From positions 1-49,458 of the forward strand of contig NZ_FCON02000056.1 in the NCBI RefSeq assembly GCF_001544535.1: a stretch of DNA of 49,458 nucleotides, in the 5' to 3' direction. Positions 9,882-22,410 of this stretch are shown here, one piece after another. The DNA is from Caballeronia choica (GTDB lineage: Bacteria; Pseudomonadota; Gammaproteobacteria; Burkholderiales; Burkholderiaceae). The notes below the pieces were generated by a model, which worked only from the letters and a program-made list of their open reading frames with translations, was not told the origin of the DNA and did not search any database. How positions within the stretch are numbered: position 1 is the stretch's first letter; every line of letters begins with the position of its first letter. The translations under genes and the position numbers were made by a program.

Positions 9882-10376
9882 ATGATACTGATCGCAATGG
9901 GCGTTTCGGGCTGCGGCAAGTCGCTGATTGGCGAAATGCTGGCGGAGCGGCTGAACTGCGCCTTCACCGATGGCGACACCTTTCACAGCGAGTCCAACAA
10001 GGAGAAGATGCATCACGGCATCCCGCTGACCGACGAGGACCGCTGGCCCTGGCTCCGGACGATCCGCGCCGCGATTGAGGAAAAGCAGCGCACACGAGAG
10101 ACGGCTGTGTTTACGTGTTCGTCGCTCAAGCGCGCATATCGCGACATCCTTCGCGCCGGCGACCGCGACGTGACGTTCGTGTATCTGCACGGCACGGCGG
10201 AATTGCTGCGCGAGCGGCTGGGCGAGCGCAAGGGACACTTCTTCGATCCGTCGCTGCTGCAAAGCCAGCTCGACACGCTCGAGCCGCCCGGCCCGGACGA
10301 GGCGATCGAGGCGGATATCGCAATGACGCCGGATCAGATCGTCGAGAAGGTGCTTAAAGAGGTGAAAGAGCGCTGA
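9882..10376 (+). CDS. gntK: Gluconokinase
   Basis: Phosphorylates gluconate to 6-phosphogluconate with ATP, feeding Edd. At 164 residues it has the size of bacterial GntK. The P-loop GVSGCGKS is at residues 7-14; DGDTFHSESNKEKMHHGIPLTDEDRWPWL is the family substrate-lid region; CSSLKRAYRD and GHFFDPSLLQSQLDTLE follow. AGGAG lies six bases before the ATG and abuts the repeat block, so the leader of this cistron consists of hairpin repeats. Presumably co-transcribed with gntP; the hairpins could set the ratio of the two. Confidence 0.97.
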   Translation: MILIAMGVSGCGKSLIGEMLAERLNCAFTDGDTFHSESNKEKMHHGIPLTDEDRWPWLRTIRAAIEEKQRTRETAVFTCSSLKRAYRDILRAGDRDVTFVYLHGTAELLRERLGERKGHFFDPSLLQSQLDTLEPPGPDEAIEADIAMTPDQIVEKVLKEVKER

Positions 10377-10390
10377 AGCGCGGTTGCAGC

Positions 10391-10420
10391 AAAAAGGGCG
10401 TCCCTCGGGACGCCCTTTTT
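10391..10420. terminator. Bidirectional terminator between gntK and purB
   Basis: An 8-bp stem GGGCGTCC/GGACGCCC with a CTCG loop is flanked by AAAAA and TTTTT, so it serves both convergent genes. Confidence 0.92.
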
Positions 10421-10436
10421 CGATCAGCCGCGTGCG

Positions 10437-12038
<1,602 letters not shown>

Positions 12039-12057
12039 TCAGGGGCAACGGGCAGAC

Positions 12058-12771
12058 TTAATCGCCGCGCAATGCCAGATCGAGCGCCTTCAACTGCTCC
12101 GGCGTTCCGACGTTCTCCCAGCGGCCTTCATACAGTTCGCCGCTCGCCCGTCGCGCCGCGATCGTTTCGCGGTAGTAAGGCGTCAGTGCGCGCCGCGTGC
12201 CGGGCGCGAGGTCGCGAAACATCCGGGTGTCGTACACGCCGATGTTGCCGAACGTATAGCGCGGCGTGCCGTCGAGCGACAGCTTTCCGTCGTTCAGCGC
12301 GAAGTCGCCCTCGGGGTGAAAGCGCGGGTTCGGCACCATCACGAGATGCATGCCGGGTTGGTCGGACGCGGCGAGCCTGGCCGCATGCGCCGCGAGCACG
12401 CCGTAGTCGAAATCGCAGAACACATCGCCGCTGACGGCCACGAACACCGCCGGCTCGCCGCGCTCTTCGATCAGCGGCAGCGCCTGCGCGATCCCGCCGG
12501 CCGTTTCCAGCGCCTGCGTTTCCGCCGAGTAGCGCAATTGCACGCCCCAGCGCGAGCCGTCGCCGAGCGCCGCTTCGATCTGTTCGCCGAGCCACGCGTG
12601 GTTGATCACGATCGTTTCGACGCCGGCCGCGGCGAGTCGCTCGATCTGCCAGACGATCAACGGTTTTCCGCCCGCCTGGAGCAGCGGCTTCGGACAGGTA
12701 TCGGTGAGTGGACGCATGCGCTCGCCGCGCCCGGCGGCGAAGATCATCGCCTTCTTGAGGGGAAACGTCAT
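12058..12771 (-). CDS. murU: N-acetylmuramate 1-phosphate uridylyltransferase
   Basis: A sugar-nucleotide transferase of 237 residues with the N-terminal FAAGRGERMRPLTDTCPKPLL signature, a central VSGDVFCDFDYG and a late ENVGTPEQL. In Pseudomonas, MurU with AmgK converts recycled MurNAc through MurNAc-1-P to UDP-MurNAc, bypassing de novo synthesis (the step blocked by fosfomycin). It lies nine bases after amgK, which supports this role over a general mannose- or glucose-1-phosphate transferase. Its own Shine-Dalgarno is poor, so translation is probably coupled to amgK. Confidence 0.88.
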   Translation of the reverse strand: MTFPLKKAMIFAAGRGERMRPLTDTCPKPLLQAGGKPLIVWQIERLAAAGVETIVINHAWLGEQIEAALGDGSRWGVQLRYSAETQALETAGGIAQALPLIEERGEPAVFVAVSGDVFCDFDYGVLAAHAARLAASDQPGMHLVMVPNPRFHPEGDFALNDGKLSLDGTPRYTFGNIGVYDTRMFRDLAPGTRRALTPYYRETIAARRASGELYEGRWENVGTPEQLKALDLALRGD

Positions 12772-12780
12772 GCGGCGCGC

Positions 12781-13806
12781 TTAAAACGTGTAGCCGACAT
12801 CGACGGCACGGCCTTCGAGCGTATCGAGCAGCCGGGCGAACGGACGCAGCGGCCGGTAGCGCTCGGCCGCCTTGCGTGCATACCCGATGAAACGCGGCAA
12901 GTCGGCGAGATATTGCGGCTTGCCATCGCGATGATAAATGCGGCTGAAAAGTCCCAGCACCTTGATGTGGCGCTGCAGGCCGATCCATTCGACCTGCCGG
13001 TAGAACTCGCCGAAGTCCGCATCGACCGGCAAACCGGCCTTCTTCGCGTGTTCCCAGTAATACGCGATGCAGTCGAGCTGGAACTCCTCGTCCCAGCTGA
13101 TGAACGCATCGCGCAGCAGCGACGCCAAATCGTAGGTGATCGGGCCGTACACCGCGTCCTGAAAGTCGAGCACGCCGGGGTTCGGCTCGCACACCATCAG
13201 ATTGCGCGGCATGAAATCGCGCAGCATGAAGACTTGCGGCTGGGCGAGCGCGCTTTGCACGAGCGCGGCGAAGGTATCGTCGAGCACCTTGCGTTCGCTT
13301 TCGGTAAGCACGTGCCCGAGATGCCGCCCGACGAACCATTCGGGCATCAATTCCATCTCGCGCCGCAGGAACGCTTCGTCGAACGGCGGCAGCACGCCTT
13401 CGCGCGAGGTCGACTGGAAGCGGATCAGCGCGTCGAGCGCGGCGCGCATCAGCGGCCGCGCGTTCTTTTCATCGAGGACGGAAAGATAGGACGTTGTGCC
13501 GAGATCGGTGACAAGCATGAAGCCGGCGTCGAAATCGGTTTCGAGAACCGCCGGCACATGCACGCCGGCTTCGGCCAGGAGACCCGCGACCTGCACGAAC
13601 TCGCGGCACTTTTCGGGCGGCGGGGCATCGACGGCGATCAGCGTCTTGCCGGATTCCCCGCCGCTGCCGAGCCGGAAGTAGCGCCGGAAACTGGCATCGG
13701 TCGACGCGGGCGCGAGACTCGGGAGATCCAGTCGATGGCGTTCGGCGAACGTATCGAGCCAGGCGTAAAGCTGTGTAAGGCGTGCGTCGTTGGGAATGTG
13801 CGTCAT
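12781..13806 (-). CDS. amgK: N-acetylmuramate / N-acetylglucosamine kinase, aminoglycoside-phosphotransferase fold
   Basis: An anomeric sugar kinase of 341 residues that makes MurNAc-1-P for MurU. The phosphotransferase core is visible: an N-terminal ASTDASFRRYFRL loop, then MLRDFMPRNLM with catalytic Asp197 and Asn202, and LDFQDAVYGP with metal-binding Asp214. The catalytic loop reads LRD rather than HRD, a variant found in this family. The ATG at 13806 follows the rule of best fit to the family; the open frame continues far upstream, but only as antisense of lptD. The gene is divergent from lptD, a common arrangement in Burkholderiales. Confidence 0.88.
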   Translation of the reverse strand: MTHIPNDARLTQLYAWLDTFAERHRLDLPSLAPASTDASFRRYFRLGSGGESGKTLIAVDAPPPEKCREFVQVAGLLAEAGVHVPAVLETDFDAGFMLVTDLGTTSYLSVLDEKNARPLMRAALDALIRFQSTSREGVLPPFDEAFLRREMELMPEWFVGRHLGHVLTESERKVLDDTFAALVQSALAQPQVFMLRDFMPRNLMVCEPNPGVLDFQDAVYGPITYDLASLLRDAFISWDEEFQLDCIAYYWEHAKKAGLPVDADFGEFYRQVEWIGLQRHIKVLGLFSRIYHRDGKPQYLADLPRFIGYARKAAERYRPLRPFARLLDTLEGRAVDVGYTF

Positions 13807-14070
13807 AAATTCGAGGGGCAAAACATCTTGCCATATAATACCCCACGACTTTTTTAAGCGATCCGTTTTCGCCCGGCGCCCAGGCGCGAGCACCGCAGCG
13901 TCGCTATTCGATCGAGTGCCATCTTTCGTTCGCAACCGATTCCCCTTGCAGCCGCCTGCGTTTGCAAGCGGATTGCCGGATACGACTGCGCGGCTCAGTG
14001 CGTACTCGGGTGCGAGTTCAAGGCATTCAGCGCTCGCGGACGCATAACGGGATCGAACCGCCACCCATAC

Positions 14071-16464
14071 ATGCCGCCACGACAGTTTCCAATATCGATT
14101 ACCAAGCGTCATGCACTGCCACGCAGACGGCGGCTCGTCGCGGCGCTGCTGGCGGCTCCCGGTCTCATGCCCGCGCTCGCGCACGCACAGCTCGCGGGCG
14201 CGGCGGCCGAGCCGCAGCCGCTCGACGGCCCCGGCAGCCTGCGCCTCGCACCGCAGCTCGAAGAGCGGCCGGTCACGCCCGGCGATCAGCCGGCCACTTT
14301 CCTCCTCGGTGACAAGGCGACCGGCACCACCGACGAGGACATGTCCGCGAAAGGCTCGGCGGAAGTGCGCAGGAACGTGTCGGTGATCAAGTCGGATGCG
14401 CTGCATTACGACCAGGACACCGACATGGCCGATGCATACGGCAATGTCAGGATCATCAGCAACGGCAATACCTTCGCCGGTCCGGAAGCGCACATGAGCG
14501 TAGAAGCGAACGAAGGCTACATGACGAACCCGAAGTACCGGTTCAACCTGTCGGGCGGATCGGGCAGCGCCGAGCGCGTCGACCTGCTCAACAACGAGCA
14601 GGCGCGCGTCGATCACGGCACCTACACGGCGTGCTCGTGCGAGTCCGATCCGGCGTGGTACATCAAGGGCACGTCGTTCGATTTCGATACCGGCGCAGAC
14701 GAGGGCGTCGCGCATAACGGCGTGCTCTTCTTCCAGGGCGTGCCGATCGTCGCGAGCCCGTGGCTGTCGTTTCCGCTGTCGGGCGACCGGCGCAGCGGCC
14801 TCTTGCCGCCGACCTTTTCGCTCAGTTCGACGACCGGTTTCGAAGCGATCATTCCGTATTACTTCAACATCGCGCCGAACCGCGACCTGACGGTGACGCC
14901 GCGCCTGATGACGCGGCGCGGCGTGCAGACGGCGGCAACCTACCGTTACCTGTCGCCCACTTACTCGGGCACGATCACGGGTGAGTTTCTGCCGGACGAT
15001 CGTCAGACGCACACGAACCGCTACGCGCTCTACATCCAGCATCAGCAAAACTTCGGCGGTGGATTCGCCGGGTACGTCAACTACAACAAGGTCTCCGACA
15101 ATCAATATCCGGAAGACCTCGGGAACGCGTTCAACCAGTTCCTGAACGGCACGCAGTTGCTGTATCAGCAGGAAGCCGGGGTGACGTACAACAACGGCCC
15201 GTGGTCGGTGCTCGCGCGGGAGCAGCGCTGGCAGACGCTGCAGCCGTCGGTTCCGCCGTACGCGCGCGAGCCGCAGTTGAACGTGCAGTACCACAAGTAC
15301 AACGTCGGCGGCTTCGACTTCGGCGCGGAAGCGGACTACACGCGCTTCACGATCACGCAAGACGGGGCGACCCAGGGCCAGCGGTTCGTCTTCAATCCGT
15401 ACCTGAGCTATTCGGTCAACGCGCCGGGCTACTTCGTCACGCCGAAGGTGCAATGGCACTTCGCGTCGTATGACCTGTCGAACATCCAGACGGGCTTGCA
15501 GCCGGGCACCATAGGTTTCCTGCCGCCGAACGAGCCGAAGAACTTCACCGAATCGATCCCGACGCTCTCGTTCGACACCGGTCTCATCTTCGACCGCTCG
15601 GTGACGGTGTTTGGCCAGGACTACATCCAGACGCTCGAACCGCGGCTCTACTACGTCTACACGCCGTATCACAACCAGGACTTCGCGCCGATCTTCGACA
15701 CCGCCGAAGCCGACTTCGGCCTCGCGGAAATCTACACGCCGAACACGTTCGTCGGCAACGACCGGATCGCCGATGCGAACCGCCTGACGGCCGGCCTCAC
15801 GACGCGCTTCATCAACCCGGCGACGGGCGACGAACGCGCGCGCTTCGTGATCGCGCAGCAGTACTATTTCCAGAGCCAGCGGGTCACGATCACGCCGGGC
15901 ACGTCGCTCGACCAGGCCAAGCACTCGGACCTGATCGCGGGTGCATCGGTCAAGCTGGGCGCGGGTTTCGCGTCGGAAACCGCGTTCCAATATAATGCCG
16001 ACAACAATCAGCTCGTGCGTTCGAGCATCGGCTTCTCGTTCAGCCCGGCCGTCCGGGAGGTGGTGAACGTCGGTTATCGCTATACGCGCCAGAACGCGAC
16101 CACGCTGGTGAACGAGCCGATCAACCAGATCTTGTTTTCGGCACAGTGGCCGCTCACGCTGCGGCTCTATGGCGTCGCGCGAGTGAACTACGATCTCGCG
16201 AGCCATCGGCTCGTCGACGGTCTGGTCGGCTTCCAGTACGATGCCGACTGCTGGCAATTCGGCTTCGGCATGCAACGCTACGCGAACGGCGTCACGACCA
16301 CGGGCCAGTCGGCGTCGGGCACGCGCGTGCTCGCGCAGCTCACGTTCAAGGGCCTGTCGAACGTCGATAACGGTCTCGTGACCGCGTTCCGCTCGAGCGT
16401 GCAGGGCTACCAGACTCCGCCGCCTGCGCCACCGCCGCTCGCACGCTTCACCAACTACGAGTGA
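14071..16464 (+). CDS. lptD: LPS-assembly protein LptD
   Basis: Outer-membrane barrel that, with LptE, inserts lipopolysaccharide into the outer leaflet. The 797 residues comprise a signal peptide (cut likely after ALAHA, about residue 39), an OstA/jellyroll domain (about 90-220: [33 protein letters not shown]) and a long beta-barrel ending near [10 protein letters not shown]. Only three cysteines are present, C188, C190 and C727; the E. coli protein has four that form two long-range disulfides, so probably one such bond forms here. No clear Shine-Dalgarno precedes the ATG. It heads the run with surA, its periplasmic chaperone, and pdxA and rsmA. Confidence 0.95.
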   Translation: MPPRQFPISITKRHALPRRRRLVAALLAAPGLMPALAHAQLAGAAAEPQPLDGPGSLRLAPQLEERPVTPGDQPATFLLGDKATGTTDEDMSAKGSAEVRRNVSVIKSDALHYDQDTDMADAYGNVRIISNGNTFAGPEAHMSVEANEGYMTNPKYRFNLSGGSGSAERVDLLNNEQARVDHGTYTACSCESDPAWYIKGTSFDFDTGADEGVAHNGVLFFQGVPIVASPWLSFPLSGDRRSGLLPPTFSLSSTTGFEAIIPYYFNIAPNRDLTVTPRLMTRRGVQTAATYRYLSPTYSGTITGEFLPDDRQTHTNRYALYIQHQQNFGGGFAGYVNYNKVSDNQYPEDLGNAFNQFLNGTQLLYQQEAGVTYNNGPWSVLAREQRWQTLQPSVPPYAREPQLNVQYHKYNVGGFDFGAEADYTRFTITQDGATQGQRFVFNPYLSYSVNAPGYFVTPKVQWHFASYDLSNIQTGLQPGTIGFLPPNEPKNFTESIPTLSFDTGLIFDRSVTVFGQDYIQTLEPRLYYVYTPYHNQDFAPIFDTAEADFGLAEIYTPNTFVGNDRIADANRLTAGLTTRFINPATGDERARFVIAQQYYFQSQRVTITPGTSLDQAKHSDLIAGASVKLGAGFASETAFQYNADNNQLVRSSIGFSFSPAVREVVNVGYRYTRQNATTLVNEPINQILFSAQWPLTLRLYGVARVNYDLASHRLVDGLVGFQYDADCWQFGFGMQRYANGVTTTGQSASGTRVLAQLTFKGLSNVDNGLVTAFRSSVQGYQTPPPAPPPLARFTNYE

Positions 16465-16557
16465 CGGATATCGTCGACCGAGAAGCGACGCAGCGCGCGA
16501 ATATCCGCAGGACAAGCAGCACACGAGCGGGCAAGACCCGTATTTGATGGAGTATCC

Positions 16558-17925
16558 GTGGCACATATGAACATGTTTCGATCGACAACGCTGGCAGCGG
16601 GCGCATTCGCCGCGGCGCTTTTTCTGAGTTCACCGGCCGGTGCACAGGCCTTGTCGAAGGGCAGCGGCAACGCGCAAGTTGCCGATTCGGTCGTCGCGGT
16701 CGTCAACAGCGACGTGATCACGCAACGCGAACTCGTAGACCGCACGGGGCTCATCACGCGCCGCCTGCAACAGCAAAACGCGCCGCTGCCGCCCGCCGCG
16801 CAGTTGCAGCGCCAGGTCCTCGACCAGATGGTGCTCGAACGCATCCAGTTGCAAAAGGCGAAGGAAGACGGCATCGCCGTCGACGACGCCACCGTGAACC
16901 GCACGCTCGAGCGGCTCGCGCAGCAGAACCAGATGACGCTCGACGTCTACCGCGCGCGCATCGAGGCGCAAGGCGTGCCCTGGTCGACGTTCACCCGCGA
17001 TGCGCGCACGGAACTCACGCTCTCGAAGCTGCGCGAGAAGGAAGTGGACAGCAAGATCACGGTGTCGGACGCGGAAGTCGCGAACTACATCGCGAGCCAG
17101 CGTGGGCCGAACGCCAAGCAGTCGAACGACCTGCATCTGCAGCACATCATGTTCAAGGTGCCCGCGAACGCATCGCCGGCCGATATCGCCGCGATCCAGG
17201 CGAAGGCCGAAGCCGTGCTCAAGCAAGCGCAGGGCAGCGAGGACTTCTCGAAGCTCGCCAAGCAGTACTCGCAGGACACCGATGCCGCGAAGGGCGGTGA
17301 CCTTGGCTTTCGCACGCAAGGTTCGCTGCCTGCCGGAATCGTGACATCGGTGGCGACGCTGCGGCCGGGGCAGGTCGTGCCGCAACTGATTCGCACCGAC
17401 GGCGGCTTCGAGATCATCAAGCTCGTCGAGCGCCGTACCGGCCAGGGCACCGCGGCCGATGCGCCAAAACTCGTGCAGACCCACGTGCGCCACATCCTGC
17501 TGCGCGTGTCGGACGGCATGTCGGAATCGGCGGCGCGGCAGAAGCTTCTCGACATCAAGCGCGACGTGCTCGGCGGCGGCGACTTCGCCAACTTCGCGCG
17601 GACGTATTCGCAGGACGGCTCGGCGTCGCAGGGCGGCGATCTCGGCTGGATCAGCCCGGGCGAGACGGTGCCCGAGTTCGAGCGCGCGATGAACAACCTG
17701 AAGGACGGCGACGTCAGCGACCCGGTGCGCAGCGAGTACGGCTATCACCTGATCCAGGTGCTCGGACGCCGCGAAGCCGAAGGCTCGGGCACGCAACAGC
17801 TCGACATCGCGCGTCAGGCGATCGGCCAGCGCAAGGCCGAGCAGGCATATTCCGACTGGCTGCGCGAACTGCGCGACACGGCGTACGTGCAATACAAGGG
17901 CATCGCCGCCCAGCAGGACCAGTAA
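16558..17925 (+). CDS. surA: Periplasmic chaperone / peptidyl-prolyl isomerase SurA
   Basis: Escorts unfolded outer-membrane proteins, including LptD, across the periplasm. The 455 residues show a signal peptide ending around SPAGAQA, the N-terminal SurA domain ([17 protein letters not shown]), and two parvulin domains beginning near residue 193 ([10 protein letters not shown]) and 310 ([10 protein letters not shown]), each with the GGDLG motif. GGAG lies five bases before a GTG; an in-frame ATG nine bases later is possible but its spacing is worse. Ends one base before pdxA. Confidence 0.96.
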   Translation: MAHMNMFRSTTLAAGAFAAALFLSSPAGAQALSKGSGNAQVADSVVAVVNSDVITQRELVDRTGLITRRLQQQNAPLPPAAQLQRQVLDQMVLERIQLQKAKEDGIAVDDATVNRTLERLAQQNQMTLDVYRARIEAQGVPWSTFTRDARTELTLSKLREKEVDSKITVSDAEVANYIASQRGPNAKQSNDLHLQHIMFKVPANASPADIAAIQAKAEAVLKQAQGSEDFSKLAKQYSQDTDAAKGGDLGFRTQGSLPAGIVTSVATLRPGQVVPQLIRTDGGFEIIKLVERRTGQGTAADAPKLVQTHVRHILLRVSDGMSESAARQKLLDIKRDVLGGGDFANFARTYSQDGSASQGGDLGWISPGETVPEFERAMNNLKDGDVSDPVRSEYGYHLIQVLGRREAEGSGTQQLDIARQAIGQRKAEQAYSDWLRELRDTAYVQYKGIAAQQDQ

Positions 17926-17926
17926 C

Positions 17927-18913
17927 ATGCACGCCGCCTCCGACGCCCGGCCGCTCTCGATCGCGATCACCACCGGCGAGCCCGCCGGCGTCGGTCCCGA
18001 ATTGACGGCAGCGGCGCTCGGTCAGGCGGCGGCGCGTTGGCCGTCGGCGCGCTTCACCGTGCTCGGCGACCGCACGCTATTGCAGGAACGCGCGGGTTCG
18101 GCGCCGGGCCTGTCGGGCGAGCAAGTCGAGATCGAGCATCACGCGCTGGCCGCGCCTTCGCAAGCGGGCAGGCTCGACGCGGCCAACGGGCGCTACGTGC
18201 TCGGCCTGCTCGACGCGGCGATCGATGGCGCGCTCGCCGGCCGGTTCGACGCCATCGTCACCGCGCCGCTGCAAAAGAGCACGATCAACGACGCCGGCGT
18301 TCCGTTCACCGGCCACACCGAATATCTCGCCGAGCGCACCAACACGCCGCGCGTCGTGATGATGCTGGCGGGCACCGGCGAGCGGCCGCTGCGCGTCGCG
18401 CTCGCGACGACGCATTTGCCGCTCAAGGACGTATCGGCGGCGCTGACGATCGACGGCATCGCCGACACGCTGCGCATCATCGATCACGATCTGCGTGCGC
18501 ATTTCGGCTTGTCCGCGCCGCGCATCCTCGTGACCGGGCTCAATCCGCATGCGGGCGAGAACGGCTATCTGGGCCGCGAGGAAATCGACGTGATCGCGCC
18601 GGCGCTCGAACGCGCCCGCTCACTCGGCATCGACGCGCCGGGGCCTTTTCCCGCTGACACGCTCTTTCAGCCGCGCTATCTGAAAGACGCCGATTGCGTG
18701 CTCGCGATGTTCCACGACCAGGGCCTGCCGGTGCTGAAGTTCGCGACGTTCGGCGAAGGCATCAATGTCACGCTCGGCCTGCCGATCATCCGCACGTCGG
18801 TCGATCACGGCACCGCGCTCGATCTCGCGGGCACCGGCCGCGCCGACGCCGGCAGCATGATCGCGGCGATCGACACCGCCGTTTCGATGGCGCGCCATCG
18901 GCGCACGGGCTGA
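17927..18913 (+). CDS. pdxA: 4-hydroxythreonine-4-phosphate dehydrogenase
   Basis: Oxidises 4-phosphohydroxy-L-threonine in pyridoxal 5'-phosphate synthesis, a divalent-metal NAD-dependent enzyme. The 328 residues match family length. Signatures: [12 protein letters not shown] at the N-terminus, [47 protein letters not shown] and [15 protein letters not shown], which include the metal-binding histidines. The surA stop and this ATG are one base apart, suggesting coupled translation. Confidence 0.97.
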   Translation: MHAASDARPLSIAITTGEPAGVGPELTAAALGQAAARWPSARFTVLGDRTLLQERAGSAPGLSGEQVEIEHHALAAPSQAGRLDAANGRYVLGLLDAAIDGALAGRFDAIVTAPLQKSTINDAGVPFTGHTEYLAERTNTPRVVMMLAGTGERPLRVALATTHLPLKDVSAALTIDGIADTLRIIDHDLRAHFGLSAPRILVTGLNPHAGENGYLGREEIDVIAPALERARSLGIDAPGPFPADTLFQPRYLKDADCVLAMFHDQGLPVLKFATFGEGINVTLGLPIIRTSVDHGTALDLAGTGRADAGSMIAAIDTAVSMARHRRTG

Positions 18914-18963
18914 TTCACTTCACTGAGTCATTTCACCCACGCAGTCTCAAAGCGGTTCTTTCG

Positions 18964-19773
18964 ATGTCGACCAAGCACCAGGGCCATTTCGCGCGCAAGC
19001 GCTTCGGGCAAAACTTCCTCGTCGATCAGGGCGTGATCGATTCGATCGTCGATACGATCGCGCCCAGGCGCGGCGAACGCATGGTCGAGATCGGGCCGGG
19101 TCTCGCGGCGCTGACCGCGCCGCTGATCGAGCGGCTCGCGACGCCCGAATCGCCGCTGCATGCCGTCGAGCTCGACCGCGACCTGATCGCGCGGCTCGAA
19201 AAGCGCTTCGCCGGTCTGCTCGTGCTGCATTCGGGCGATGCGCTTGCCTTCGACTTCGGTTCGCTCGCGCTGGAAGGCGACAAGCCATCGCTGCGCATCG
19301 TCGGGAATTTGCCGTACAACATTTCCAGTCCGCTGCTGTTTCATCTGACGGCGTTCGCGTCCAGGGTCATCGACCAGCATTTCATGCTTCAGGACGAAGT
19401 CGTCGACCGGATGATCGCCGAGCCCGGCGGCAAGGACTTCGGGCGGCTCACCGTGATGCTTCAGTACCGCTATGTGATCGACAAGCTGATCGACGTGCCG
19501 CCCGAGTCGTTCCAGCCGCCGCCCAAGGTCAACTCCGCGATCGTGCGGATGATTCCGTTTGCGCCGCACGAACTGCCGGCCGTCGATGAGCGCGTGCTCG
19601 GCGAGGTCGTGCAGGCGGCGTTCTCGCAGCGGCGCAAGATGATGCGCAACACGCTTGCCGCTTATCGCGACACGGTCGATTTCGATGCGCTCGGGTTCGA
19701 CCTTTCGCGGCGCGCCGAGGAAGTGTCCGTCGCCGAGTATGTGAAGCTGGCGCAGGTGGTCGCGCAGGGCTGA
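18964..19773 (+). CDS. rsmA: 16S rRNA (adenine1518/1519-N6)-dimethyltransferase
   Basis: Dimethylates two adjacent adenines in helix 45 of 16S rRNA, late in small-subunit assembly. The 269 residues carry the SAM-binding EIGPGLAAL (42-50), the acidic LDRDL, and the catalytic NLPYNISS from residue 115. The start is the ATG at 18964 ([18 protein letters not shown]); a longer in-frame ORF reaching into pdxA is rejected because the family begins here. The Shine-Dalgarno is weak. Also called ksgA. Confidence 0.96.
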   Translation: MSTKHQGHFARKRFGQNFLVDQGVIDSIVDTIAPRRGERMVEIGPGLAALTAPLIERLATPESPLHAVELDRDLIARLEKRFAGLLVLHSGDALAFDFGSLALEGDKPSLRIVGNLPYNISSPLLFHLTAFASRVIDQHFMLQDEVVDRMIAEPGGKDFGRLTVMLQYRYVIDKLIDVPPESFQPPPKVNSAIVRMIPFAPHELPAVDERVLGEVVQAAFSQRRKMMRNTLAAYRDTVDFDALGFDLSRRAEEVSVAEYVKLAQVVAQG

Positions 19774-19777
19774 ACTC

Positions 19778-20713
19778 CTACCGGCTGCGTGCCGGCTTGT
19801 TCACCAGCGCGATGCCCGTCAGGACCATCGCCGCCGCGATCATGAAGCGTAACGTGAAGTGGTCGCCGAGCAGCACCACGCCGAACGTCACGCCAAAGAT
19901 CGGCGTCAGGAACGAAAACACCGAGAGACGCGACGCCATGTAGCGCGTCAGCAGCCAGAACCACGTCAGATAGCTGATGAAAGCGACCACAATCGCCTGA
20001 TACGCGAGGCTCGCGAGCGCGAGCGGCGTCACCGATGCCACATCCACATGCGTCTGGCCGAGGCCGAGCGCGAGTGCCAGCAACAGCACCGCCGACACCG
20101 CCAACTGATAGAAGAGCGTCTTGCTCGCGCTCGCATGCGCGAGCGAACTCGCCCGCACGACGACCGTCGTCGCGGCCCAGAACAAGCCGCCGAGCACGGC
20201 GAGCGCATCGCCCGCGATGCCGCGCAAGGCCGGCGCTCCGTTCGTATCGGCGTGCAGGAGGCCATCGGCGAAGGCGAGCGCGATGCCGCAAAACGCCACG
20301 ACGATGCCGAGCCACTGCACGCGGCGCATCTTCTCGCCCGCGACGAACCAGTGCAGCCCGAGCGCCGTGAAGCACGGCGCGGTATAGAGGAAGACGGCCA
20401 TGCGCGAGGCTGTCGTCAGTGTCAGGCCGAAGAAGATGCAGACGAACTCGCCGCCGAACAGGATGCCGGCGAGGAGGCCGGCGCCGAGCGTGCTGTCGCG
20501 CTTGAACAGCGCGTCGCCGCGCGAGCGCGTCCAGAGCCAGACGAGCAGCGTCGCGATGGCCGAGCGCACGCCGGCTTGCAGCATCGGCGGGAACGACGCG
20601 TTCGCTTCCTTGATGGCGACCTGCTGGAAGCCCCACGCGGCGCATAACGCCACCATGACGATGACGGCGGTCGCGTCCGGCGCGCGACGCAGGGAAAGGG
20701 CAGGTGTGCTCAT
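19778..20713 (-). CDS. EamA/DMT-family inner-membrane transporter
   Basis: A protein of 311 residues with about ten hydrophobic segments arranged as two EamA repeats: the first starts near ALCAAWGFQQVAIKEA, the second near LGGLFWAATTVVVRAS. Drug/metabolite transporters of this type export amino acids or other small metabolites; the substrate is not readable here. It converges on rsmA with a four-base gap and has no visible terminator. The start is the ATG at 20713 (MSTPALSL), since the 20 residues upstream are basic and not membrane-like. Confidence 0.85.
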   Translation of the reverse strand: MSTPALSLRRAPDATAVIVMVALCAAWGFQQVAIKEANASFPPMLQAGVRSAIATLLVWLWTRSRGDALFKRDSTLGAGLLAGILFGGEFVCIFFGLTLTTASRMAVFLYTAPCFTALGLHWFVAGEKMRRVQWLGIVVAFCGIALAFADGLLHADTNGAPALRGIAGDALAVLGGLFWAATTVVVRASSLAHASASKTLFYQLAVSAVLLLALALGLGQTHVDVASVTPLALASLAYQAIVVAFISYLTWFWLLTRYMASRLSVFSFLTPIFGVTFGVVLLGDHFTLRFMIAAAMVLTGIALVNKPARSR

Positions 20714-20908
20714 CGGCTTGGTTTTTGCGGTTCGAGCCTGCGAGCGTGTTCGAGAACGCCCCGGCGCATGCACTGTTTTGGAGCGTCGATTTTGCCACCG
20801 ATCGGGGACTTGCGCGAAAGGCTGGGTCGCGCGTGGGGTCGTGCGCTGATGCGGCGCGAGACAGGTCGAGCGGCGGCTCCGATTGCACCACCGCCGCTCA
20901 GTTGCAAC

Positions 20909-21295
20909 TCAAGAATGCTTTTCGATGAGCTCGATCTTGTAGCCGTCGGGGTCCTCGACGAATGCGATCACCGTCGTGCCGCCCTTCACCGGACCCGCCT
21001 CGCGCGTCACCTTGCCGCCCGCTTCGCGGATGCGGTCGCAGGCGCCGGCCGCGTTGTCGACTTCGAGCGCGATGTGGCCGTAAGCGGAGCCGAGATCGTA
21101 TTTGTCGACGCCCCAGTTATAGGTGAGTTCGAGCACGCTGGCCTCGCTCTCGTCGCCATAGCCGACGAAGGCCAGCGTGTACTTGTATTCGGTGTTCTCG
21201 CTCTGGCGCAGCACTTTCATGCCGAGAATGCGCGTGTAGAAATCGATCGAGCGCTGCAAGTCGCCGACGCGCAGCATCGTGTGTAGAAGTCGCAT
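20909..21295 (-). CDS. gloA: Lactoylglutathione lyase (glyoxalase I)
   Basis: Converts the hemithioacetal of methylglyoxal and glutathione to S-lactoylglutathione. At 128 residues it is the short Ni/Zn-type single-domain form. The four metal ligands sit exactly as in E. coli GlxI: His5, Glu56, His74 and Glu122. The start at 21295 ([13 protein letters not shown]) is chosen because it places His5 correctly; a 13-residue extension is rejected. Last gene of the minus-strand series from glyQ. Confidence 0.96.
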   Translation of the reverse strand: MRLLHTMLRVGDLQRSIDFYTRILGMKVLRQSENTEYKYTLAFVGYGDESEASVLELTYNWGVDKYDLGSAYGHIALEVDNAAGACDRIREAGGKVTREAGPVKGGTTVIAFVEDPDGYKIELIEKHS

Positions 21296-21401
21296 GGTGG
21301 GGTTCCTGTTGTTGGATTCGGGGCAGGAGCGCACCGCGCTTTCGCACGCTGCGATTGCCGCAAAAATTGTACTGCTCGCTGCCCGTGCGTGCAGGGCGCG
21401 C

Positions 21402-22328
21402 TCAGAGCGCCGGCAACAGTTCCGGCGGATGGTGCTTCAGTGTGTGCCGCGCTTCGCGGAACTCGGGGAAGATCGATTCGACTGTTTCCCAGAAACGCGG
21501 GCTGTGGTTCATCTCGCGAAGATGCGCGAGTTCGTGCGCGACGACGTAATCGATGATCGAAACCGGGAAGTGAATCAGCCGCCAGTTGAGGCGAATCTTG
21601 CCGTCGCTGGAACAACTGCCCCAGCGCGTCGCCGCCGACGACAACGCATACGCGCGAAATTCGACACCGAGTTTTTGCGCATACACCACCAGCCGTTCGC
21701 CGAAAATCCGCCTGGCTTCGGTCTGCAGCCAGCTTTGCACGCGGTCCTTGATCTGCTGCGGATCGGCGAGCGCGGGCAGGGCGAGCGAGAGCACGCCGCT
21801 CGCGGGATCGAAATGCAGCGCGCTTCGCGTCGACCCGAGCGACACGCTGATCGTCTTGCCGAGATACGGAAACTGCGCGCCGTCTTTCCAGTCGATGCGT
21901 GGCAGCGCGCGCTGCTCGACGCGCGTCTGCCATTCGGCGAGCTTCTTGAAGATCCACTTTTGCTTGTCGACGATCGCGCTCTCGATGTCGGCGAGCGTGA
22001 CCCAGCGCGGTGCGGTGATCGCGAGGCCGGTGCCATCGATCGTGAAGCCGATCGTGCGGCGCGACGAGCGCTTCAAACGGTAGTCGAGCGTTCGCGGGCC
22101 GAGGACGAGCCGGCGCAGGCGCGTGCCGTCGGGCGCATGAGGTGCAGGAGGCGGATGAGGCGCTTGGGGTGCACCCGGAGGCGGCGCAAGGTCGCCGCGC
22201 AGGGGAGCGGGTGTCTCGGGGACCAGCGACGCAGGTGCGGCGCTCGCAGGCGCGTCTGCGAACGGCAGATCGAGTTGCAGGTTGTCTAGCGCGACAGCGG
22301 GGCGCTGCCGCGATGGGGGCTTCTGCAT
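21402..22328 (-). CDS. YgjP-type (DUF45) zinc metallopeptidase-like protein
   Basis: A protein of 308 residues. The first 70 are proline- and alanine-rich and probably disordered; the rest is the YgjP/WLM fold with [11 protein letters not shown], in which His265, Glu266, His269 and His275 form the zinc site, preceded by [18 protein letters not shown]. Family members are putative metal-dependent hydrolases of uncertain substrate. The start is uncertain: the ATG at 22328 avoids overlap with plsC, but in-frame starts exist further upstream inside plsC. It lies in the glyQ-glyS-gmhB-plsC-gloA series. Confidence 0.85.
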   Translation of the reverse strand: MQKPPSRQRPAVALDNLQLDLPFADAPASAAPASLVPETPAPLRGDLAPPPGAPQAPHPPPAPHAPDGTRLRRLVLGPRTLDYRLKRSSRRTIGFTIDGTGLAITAPRWVTLADIESAIVDKQKWIFKKLAEWQTRVEQRALPRIDWKDGAQFPYLGKTISVSLGSTRSALHFDPASGVLSLALPALADPQQIKDRVQSWLQTEARRIFGERLVVYAQKLGVEFRAYALSSAATRWGSCSSDGKIRLNWRLIHFPVSIIDYVVAHELAHLREMNHSPRFWETVESIFPEFREARHTLKHHPPELLPAL

Positions 22329-22410
22329 CGGCTCAGCTTTGCGCTCGCGGCGCAGGAATGACGAGAAGAACGAAAAAGGCAATGCGCGGCTCGGCTTATG
22401 TGCAGTCGGT

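Noticed and set aside
12781-13806. AmgK as a pseudokinase because the loop reads LRD, not HRD
   Set aside because: Catalytic Asp197, Asn202 and Asp214 are all present, and LRD is seen in active relatives of this fold.
13834-13839. TATAAT on the plus strand as the lptD promoter
   Set aside because: No acceptable -35 lies upstream, and it would give a leader of about 230 bases; the same bases also read TATTAT for amgK, so neither can be called.
12781-16566. A 1261-residue minus-strand frame joining lptD antisense to amgK, read as a fusion protein
   Set aside because: Only its last 341 residues match a family (AmgK). The rest is low-complexity arginine-rich antisense of lptD.
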